This document shows positions 12,475 through 21,300 of a stretch of 64,000 bases of DNA, in pieces (position 1 is the first letter of the stretch; the number at the start of each line of letters is the position of its first letter). Position numbers and translations under genes: made by a program. Source of the DNA: Enoplolaimus lenunculus (lineage: Eukaryota; Nematoda; Enoplea; Enoplida; Thoracostomopsidae); contig JASANG010002064.1 in NCBI GenBank assembly GCA_030248215.1, forward strand, positions 1-64,000. Reading direction: 5' to 3'. The notes under the pieces are model-generated. The model was not told where the DNA came from. It did not search any database and worked only from the letters and a program-made list of their open reading frames with translations.

Positions 12475-12845
12475 ATCCATAATTCGAACCGGGCTAGTCC
12501 AAACGTGAATTACGGCTTGGGCTAGTCCAAGGCTGATTTATGTCTGATAAAGCTGTGCGTTTTCTGATTGGTTACTTGATAGTCGTAAAGCAGCATGATT
12601 TCAGTTTGCTTTTTTGAAATACTCTATTTGGTAACCAACAGGTAGCTATTTAGAAAATCAGAAAAGAGTATTTTCATCAGGTAATTGTATTTGAGTATGT
12701 CATTAACATAGTAACCAATCACAAGACGTGTAATTGTAACAGAGAAAGAATAATTCTGCCGTTGTCTGGCCTAAGTCGTAATTCCACCATGTCCTAGCAC
12801 AACCGGAATTTTGCTGAATTTCGGCTTGAGCTACGACATATATTC
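12475..12845. mobile_element. Foldback element with GGGCTAGTCCAA repeats
   Basis: The left half (about 12480-12580, including CGTGAATTACGGCTTGGGCT and TCTGATTGGTTACT) is matched in inverted order by the right half (about 12709-12835, with AGTAACCAATCACAAGACG and AAGTCGTAATTCCACCATG). The inverted arms are roughly 100 bp, diverged, around a 120-bp centre. GGGCTAGTCCAA occurs twice in the left arm. No transposase is present. Confidence 0.55.
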
Positions 12846-14108
12846 TGTTAGATTTGACCCAACAATACTGCTGTATTAACTCAGAGTTCAAATGTTAAAA
12901 AATATTCATTTTGCTCAAAACATACGCAACAAAAAGTTGTCCGAAAGTCTAAAAAATATTGTAAAATCGGATAAATGCATTATAAACCGTCATCTTTTAT
13001 CCATTCTTTGCTACATTTAAGGGTCGGGATAGGCAGTTGACATGCTGTTCAGATCAAGAACTAACGATTTAACATACTGTTTGAATCATTGAACTGATTA
13101 CAATAATAAACATGCGATAAATTTTGCTGCGCAATAAATCGATTTCTCGTGTGATTTTTTGAAAAAATCTGTTTCAACATATGCTACAATTTAAACTGAA
13201 TCAGTCTTATTAAATATGAACAAATCTAAATACGCATTTGGTGCGGTTCCTTTATAAATCGAATTCCTGGCTGCGCTTCGTGAATTCTGTAGTTGTTTCT
13301 AACGTGTCTAAAATCTAAAAAGCTTAGGTTGACGTTAGCGTGTTTTTATCAGCACATGGTTGAAAACCAAATTCCTATTAGGCAAAAATCAGGGATCCAC
13401 TACATGCTTGAATCAAGCTGGCGTATGCCAGGCAAACTAGTAATTTAAACTATAAGCCATATACTGGTACCCTTGGGTAGTTGGTATTCATTGCTTTAAT
13501 ACTCACCATACGACCATTATATTGATGGCGCTAGCTATATCATCCTGTTCTATATTCTTCACAGTTATTGGTCGAGAGATAGTTATTTTGAACAAAAGAC
13601 CACATGAAAACTATTATGTTTAACAATGCATTGTTTGTGCAGGTCCGTAGCCAGAGAGAGGGGATTCTGTGGCACAGCCCCTCTACAAACATGATAGCTC
13701 CATCCCAGTAGAAAGTTTCAGCCATGCTTTTAACAGTCATTTTTATATGCTCTACCTGAAAATTTGTTACACTTAATGTATACAAAGCTGATTTCAATTG
13801 TACAGTTTAGTAACATTTGTATATAATTTGTAAATATTGAAAGGAAACAGTGGTGTTATTGTTATAAATGTTATATTTTACTGTTATTTATTTTCTATGA
13901 TTTCTTGCTAAAAGTTTATTTGTTTCGTCAGGTTAATTCACATCAAATGAGATGGAAAATTTGTCGAAAAAATTTGTTCTTTCAAATGTTAAAGCAATAA
14001 ATCCAAAATTCTAAAGTTTAAAATGTTTAACGTTTTTTGTTTCCAAAATTTCAAACATTTCAGTTTTTTGTGTCGGATCCGGATGATACAAAAGTGAACA
14101 TGTGGGTT
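12846..14108. other. Gene-free spacer
   Basis: No supported exon. GTCCGTAGCCAGAGAGAGGGG near 13643 resembles ends of DNA transposons that recur near 30.8 and 60.25 kb. The 85-codon - strand frame across it is not exon-like. Confidence 0.35.
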
Positions 14109-14309
14109 GGCCAACGTATAGAACCGGGCAGCATCAGTAGCATAAGCATATTTCTAAGACTAAGCTTAGACCTAAGGCAAAGTCTAGGCGTAAGAATGAG
14201 TTTATTCCTAAGCCTAAGCCTAAACCTAAATAAAAAAATTAGTCTAATGGTTAAGCTTACACTATTGCAATCCGCGCTGAAAATGTTCCCAATGGCCTAT
14301 ACATTAGCC
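14109..14309. mobile_element. TTAGGC-core MITE upstream of the receptor gene
   Basis: The ends are GGCCAACGTATAGAACCGGG and (right) GGCCTATACATTAGCC, an imperfect inverted pair. The core is a degenerate CCTAAG/TTAGGC array ending in the family segment ATTAGTCTAATGGTTAAGCT. It lies about 370 bp before the receptor start codon, inside the probable promoter region. Confidence 0.6.
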
Positions 14310-14623
14310 GATGAATTTTTCATTTGGCCTTCCTTATTGATGCCTGATGATGCGGTTGTAATTGCGGCTGGTAAACAAAATACAAAAGCTTTAGTTATTT
14401 GGTTATTTTCCCAAATAGCGGTGAGCCGGTAATTTATACCAACATGCAAGGACCGAGTTTTAGTACCAGTTCAACCATGAAAAATAATCCTAATATATAT
14501 GGATTTTATATCGCACAAAGTTACAAAATGCACTATTATTTTTAGCAACATTTGTTTTGAAAAAATGTCAGAAAGCCCAAAAATGCGGTAAAAACAGTAT
14601 GTTTCGTTTTGATATATTTTCAG

Positions 14624-14674
14624 ATTTTATTTAAAGTTTATGAAATAATGACTCAATGCCATTATTTTCGTTCA
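14624..14674 (+). promoter_or_regulatory. Possible 5' UTR acceptor or trans-splice site of the receptor gene
   Basis: GATATATTTTCAG at 14611-14623 is a strong 3' splice site with no coding exon visible before it. The first exon would then begin about 50 bp before the chosen start codon. It could follow a 5' UTR intron, or accept a spliced leader if the host is a trans-splicing animal. This is inference from position. Confidence 0.35.
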
Positions 14675-14741
14675 ATGTCCAGGATTCCGATGCCTGTCAC
14701 AGCTGCCTACACCTGGTGCTTATTATCATTGGTTCATTTTA
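14675..14741 (+). CDS. Receptor exon 1: signal peptide
   Basis: ATG at 14675 begins [20 protein letters not shown], a short basic start and a hydrophobic core typical of a signal peptide. It ends with one leftover base at donor GTAAGT (14742). Together with TT at the start of exon 2 this restores an Ile codon. An in-frame ATG at 14690 is an alternative start. Earlier in-frame ATGs would give a poorer signal peptide. Confidence 0.75.
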
Positions 14742-15355
14742 GTAAGTTAGAAAAAATAACTGAATCAATTGGTGATCAGAATAGCAAAAACAAAATCGTA
14801 TACTAAAGTATAAAAGTTTAGAAGATATATCGGTAATGTTTTAAAGTAAATTTTCCTGTTAAGTTAACAATCGTAGCACTCTTACAGATTCGATGACAAG
14901 GACTGAAACGGTGCGAGCCACAGTTCAAAGTCTGATGCGGGTCATCAACGTGTGAAACATAAGACGTAGGAAAACGTGTTTTACTGGAAACAATTGTTAG
15001 CTAAAAATTGACGCAAGATTGCCATGCGGATATATCTGGTTTCCGTTGACGTCAAAACACAACTATTTTGCCCCAAAATTTGGCAACATAAACTTTAAAA
15101 TTTTAAAATTCGACCCATACTCACGCGCGTCGATCATACGAGTCAACTCTTTGACCAGTGGGCGTATCCACCAGCTAAATAGCCATCAAAATTAATAGAC
15201 ACGCGACCAGTTGAAGCTTTTCCAAGTCTGTCACACCTTGTATCTGTACTTTCATATGTTTGCACGTTGGAAAATTTTCATCCTACGTGTCTTGCGCTTA
15301 AAAAATAAAACCGCCCGCTAAAGATAATAATAATAATAATAAAATAAAAATAATG

Positions 15356-15387
<32 letters not shown>

Positions 15388-18300
15388 TAAATATTGAAAT
15401 TTGAATTTTGTTTAGTTTACGCTTCAAATAATCACCAATTCAAGTTGTACCGATATCTATTGGATTCAAACAGACACGATCCGCTTGTTCGGCCGGCAGA
15501 AAACGAATCACATCCAGTTGATGTAACGCTGAGCATCGATCTACAGCAAATTATTGATGTCGTAAGCTTCTTCGATTTCCAAATTTAGTAAAGCTTATGC
15601 GACTAATTAACGATAATTTATAAGCCATATTTGCGCTTGCAAGTTATTGCAGCGAGAATTAACAGCTATAACGAAATGTAAGTTTTTAAATTTATTTCGA
15701 GCAAAACTTGCACGTGCAAATTGCAGCTGTAAAGTCTCGCCGCAAAAAGCGCACACTTATTTTGTACCCAGCGCGCGTTGTTCTTTGCCAGACCTTTTTC
15801 ATTTATGGGGTGTAAGGTGCACTGCAGCAATAATTTGAATTTGATCTGAAGTTTCTGCGGTTATTTTTTGAAGCCTATATATAACTGTTTCAAGCAGTGA
15901 CTACATCCGTAAAATGAAGCGGGTCGGGTATAAATACGACGTTCGCAGGTACAATTTTGAACCATGCACGCCCCATGTGGTTCCACTTGGTTCACGGCAG
16001 CTAGAGCTGATATAGCTGGAGGGAAAACAATTAGTCGGATCTCCCAACCAAATCTACATTACATGAACTTAATGAGGAAATTTTTTAGCATTATAGATAA
16101 ATTGTTATTGTTAGCCACATATTAGAACACCGGGTTGCCAATACTTTCGCGCTGAGTTCAAAAACAATATTTTCAACACAAACGCGCTCGTGGAGTTCGG
16201 GTACATGCAACGAGAAATTTGTGGTCCGCCATTGACGGCTATTTTTTCACTAATGTTTGCTACTAATATGAATTCTCATAATTTAAGGACGAAAAAAATC
16301 AACTTATTCAAAACAATATTTGGCTTGAATTCGTAAGTTGCCATACAATCTGTTGTTGCATAAATTGTTTGATTGATAATAACAGTGAAAAATATTTCCA
16401 CGTATACAGATGTCAAGATAATTATAATGAAACGAGGGTGAAATTTATGCCCGCTGGCCGAAGATGTGGAAAAGTTTATATTATGCTTAATTGAAAACAT
16501 TTTTAAACACACGTCAAACTTGTTAAAATCTATCAAAAAACAGCTCACATGTTGTTAGTGTAAAACTTTGTTCTATAAGCAATGTTCAGTCAGCTATTAT
16601 AAATTTTGAATTTAAACTATAAATTCTAAACTACATATGGCTCGTTTTAAAATACGAAATTATATGCTTTGTCCAACACTCGCATTTTCCAGTTTGTGGC
16701 AACTATTATCAGTTGACAATAACTGTTGCAGCTTGAAGATTACAATTGAAACAAGCTGTTAGTACTTGAATCAGCTTATATGCTTCTATGTGAGCATTCA
16801 AATCAAGTGATACCACGGTTGCCGCAGTTTGCTTGTTTGATAACCTCTTACAAACTGGCGATAGTGGTGATAGGTGCTACACGCAGATGAGAATGGCGAC
16901 ACTTTAGTTGAAATGATTCGTTCTCAAAATATACTTTCATATTTACAGGCTTGGAATGATTTTCAAATGAAATGGGACCCAGAGGCATACGGTGGTCTGA
17001 CCGAAGTTCGCTTGCCTGCAGCGACCATTTGGAAGCCGGACATTCTGCTGTATAACAGGTATTTTTTGGTCATAAACTCATTGTCTACTTGTTTAATTAA
17101 TCAAAAAAGTGCCTTGATTGCTGATAGTCCATCCAGATTAACAATGTTACCAGTTGATGAATAAACAGTTTTCAAAATTTTATGCAGTAATTGTAAACTG
17201 AACCAAAGTAAGATAACACAGAATTTCGTACGCACAATTGTTGTACTGCGTGTCGTTTGAGATGTTTATTGGTAAGAGGTTGTAGCTACTATAAGGACCA
17301 GATTAAGACGGAGGCAGTAAGAGGGGGTCCCGTTCTGATCCCCAATGAATAGGAGTCCGCATCTCTGATAAGGGTTCGTAAGCGGATAGCCTCTAAGCCT
17401 TAATTAGAGTTCACAAATGTCAATTATCCGTATAATTGTAGTGCATAAATGACTCTAGAACCAAATAAAGTTGAATTCGAAACTTCAAAGCGTACTTAAG
17501 TTTTGAAAGTAATTCCTTATAAGTGGAGCGTAGGTTAAGAATAAATAACAGTCCGTAACCCAATAATAGGGCGTGCACTCTGAACAGGCCAAATAAATAT
17601 CAGTCCCCCTCTTATCCTGGTCATTATAGTACAACACATATTTGAGAATATCGCTTTAGAATTGAACAAAACCGCATTAAACAAAAATTCTCTGTTTCAA
17701 AAGTTAGTTATCCTCTTTGTTCTAGTGCCGATGAAGCATTTGACTCAACGTATCATACAAACGTTATTGTTTATAACGACGGTTCTATCTCATGGATTCC
17801 CCCGGGTGAGTTCACTTACCTTCAAAAGTTTGCTCCTGGGCTGGTCAGCCACCTGCAGTTTATGTAGGGTATGAATATTGTTTACACAAATAAAGAAGGT
17901 CACATAACCGTACAAACAGGGTATCTTTGACTGTAGTTTTGGTCTTGAAGAAAATAACCAGTTTTAGCAAGTTAATGGTTTCGGCAGTTGCTGACACAAA
18001 AATGGTATTAACGCTCTATACACGTTGTAAAATAAATTTGCTCAATATTATTCGGGAACAAAAAAGTAAAATTTCTGTAATTAAAGCTTGGGTCGAGGGA
18101 AAAATTTTACTCTTTTTAACATCTCTGCCCTGAAGGGCCGAAAATTTGATAAAATGCTTAAACCAGATGTTTTTGTGAAGCCTAAGTTTAGACATTTTCT
18201 TTGCTATTTGTTCACTTTTGATGTATTTGTTAATGAAAATTATCATTTTTGCGTAAATTATGCTTATGAAAAATGTTTCAGGAATCATCAGATCGACGTG

Positions 18301-21300
18301 CATTGAAATTATCAAATTTGTTCAAATTTTCTTTTGTAAAATGTTTCAGGAATTATCAAATCAACATGTAAAATCGACACAACGTGGTTCCCTTTTGATG
18401 ATCAAAGATGTCAATTGAAATTTGGCAGCTGGAGCTATAGCACTAAAGCGATTGACTTAATTCAGGGCGAAGTCAAAACATCGACCTATATGGAAAACGG
18501 GGAATGGCAGTTGATGGGTAAGGTTCAAATAATGATCTAAAATTTCTTCAACAATTTATTTTCTAGAGTATATTGTTAGTTCGTTCAAGGTCTGATAACA
18601 AAGTTGCAAAAACATCGATTTTAGTATACGAATAGTAGTATGACATCTTACGAATGTACTGTGGTGACCCAAAAAAGACAGGTGCTGATAGCTCTTTTGC
18701 CTCTATATAGGAAACGTTCCTTGTTATTCCCCTACGGACTGTATTCATCCCCATGTTAGTTGGATTCAACAAGCTTCTTTTTTATATTCTTTTATTTAGG
18801 AAGAACCAGGCCAGCACCGAAGCCTTTTTTGGTTACCGTGCCCGTAAACCTTATTTCTGGCTTTAACAAAGTTTATACTGGTAACCTGAGTGTCTGTTAT
18901 GCATTTGAGCTATCAAGGATATTCTTCAGCTATCTATGATGTCTTTTATGAACCCTAATTAGGACTTATAGACTATCACACGACGGACAATAATTATAGA
19001 TACGGACTTCTATTAATTGAGGCTCAAAATGGGGACCACCTCTTATTATCACCTGTTATTCGGGTGACTTACAGTATTCATTTAATGCTTCTCAGGCCGT
19101 GGCGTGTACAAAAGGTGTGGTTTGACAGGGGTATACAGCTCTTGCCGAAATGTTTAAAGAAATAAGATAAGGCAGTTTAACTGGGTTGCTTGAAAGTATG
19201 CTCGCTGGCTTCCGAATTTTTGTTGTATTGTTACCTCTCCAAAACGAAATCCTGACTGCAGTCCAGTTCCATTGGTTACTGTTTTGTTTCACAGGTGTCC
19301 CGGTGCGTCGCAATGTGTTTCTGTACGACTGCTGTCCAGACCCGTACGTAGATCTGACGTTTACAATATGGATTCGTCGACGAACACTGTATTATGGATT
19401 GAATTTAATTATTCCGTGCGTTTTGATTTCGTCAATGACGCTGCTCAGTTTTACGCTGCCACCAGATTCGGGTGAAAAACTAACACTGGGTAAGATGCGA
19501 TTGAGAGCACTGTTGTTTTGCGGGCCGCCATTTCGGCCAGCATATAGAACAGGGCCATAACAGTAGTATAAGCATATTTCTAAGCCTAAACCTAGGCGTA
19601 GAAAACGAGCTTATACCTAAACCTACGTCTAAGTCTAAGCATAAACTAAAAATTAGTCTAAACCTTAAGCTTACTCTATTGGAGTCTCGCACAAAACGTC
19701 ACGCCCTTGATGTTTTACATGGGCTACTATTTTTTACAATGATTTTGTTGTAAATAACCTGAAAGTCGTTCACTTAGCTCGAGACTCTGGTGTGTGAATA
19801 TAATGTAATTGCTTCCCGAGTCTGCTTACAGATTGCAATCTAAAAATTGCATGTTGGATTCAGAACTACTATAACAAAGTCTTGTTTATATAAACATATC
19901 TCATCGTTCTTTTAATCAACTCGATTGAGGCCTTATGACAGAGCGAACCTCCTCTGCCGTTGCACTTTGATAAAATCGCATCACTACTGCGTTGATATTT
20001 GTAGCTAAATGGACAGCTGCTGCTATGGCATCCGGGAACTTGTGAGATGGAGTTCATTCCAGTGACGCAGTAGTTAGGGTGGTGCTATACTCGTCGTGCT
20101 GGGCCGTCCGTCGTCCGGCGCCGTCCGTTACCGTGCGTTATCTCACGCAAATTACACACGCATGATACAGTATTGTGACGGACGGTGACGGACGGCGCCA
20201 GACGGATGATGGACGGTGCCGAACGATGAAAGACGGCACCGTACGGGTGATGGACGGCGCCAGACGGGTGACAGATGGTGCCGGAAGTCAACAAGTATAG
20301 TACAACCCTTAATACAAACACGGGCTGAGGACATACACAGGTTCACAACATATTATATTGAAGCCAAATTTGCTAGCAAAACGACTGGAAAACCAAAAAG
20401 TGTGAATAAAGTGATACTTAATATAATTGAGCTGCAGGCTCAATTTTTTAAGGCCGCTGTTCAGGGGGCGGTAATCGCGACACTGTCTAACCGAGAATAT
20501 GAATCATTTTGAGATTAGCGCTGTTTTACCCGGCAAAGCTATGCATTAGTCCACAACAAGGCTACCAACTTTAAGAACGAGTAGCAAACACTTATACCAT
20601 GTGCTCTAAATCAAGTTCCAAGAATAAAGATGAACGCTAGTAGTTTTGCGGAAACTCGCAGGTAAAAATAAAATTTCTATTAGTAAAGTTTATATACGCC
20701 GAATAAAAAATGTTTATTCGCTTAAAGCTCTTGCCTGGCGCTTTCTGTAACTTACTTTAGCCAGTATCGGAATTAAGTTTACTCGCCACAACGGCAATCG
20801 GAATCCGAGCAAAAATTTCAAAGTTTATATTTTTGTTTTAAATAACATTTTTGAAAGTTTAACGCCAAGGCGGTAATATTTCGTTTACCCTGTTTGCACT
20901 CAGTGCTACATTGCTGCTACAATGCACAGTTTTTTAAATAAACCGTGTCTTCAAATGTTCCAATTATTTTCATTGCCTTAAAGTGAGATAGTAGGTATAC
21001 ACTAGTCATGTGATGCACGACGGTCCAGATTATTTTCAGCGGTCCAGACCGCTCATTGCTGCGGTCCGATAGCGTCCAAAATCCGCTCCAAAATCGAACT
21101 GCTTCGTGGCCAGGTCGTTGTCAATGGTTAATCAAATAATGAGATTGTTGGTTGACATCTAGTTCGGAACAGTGACCTCCGATGAGCTCCGGGCAAGAAG
21201 CGGTCTGGGATTGCTTTGTGCGTTCCGACCGACTATCGATTCGCGGATGGACCAAGGATCGCTCAGCTTGTTGCGGTTTGGGCCATATCACTAGCATTTG

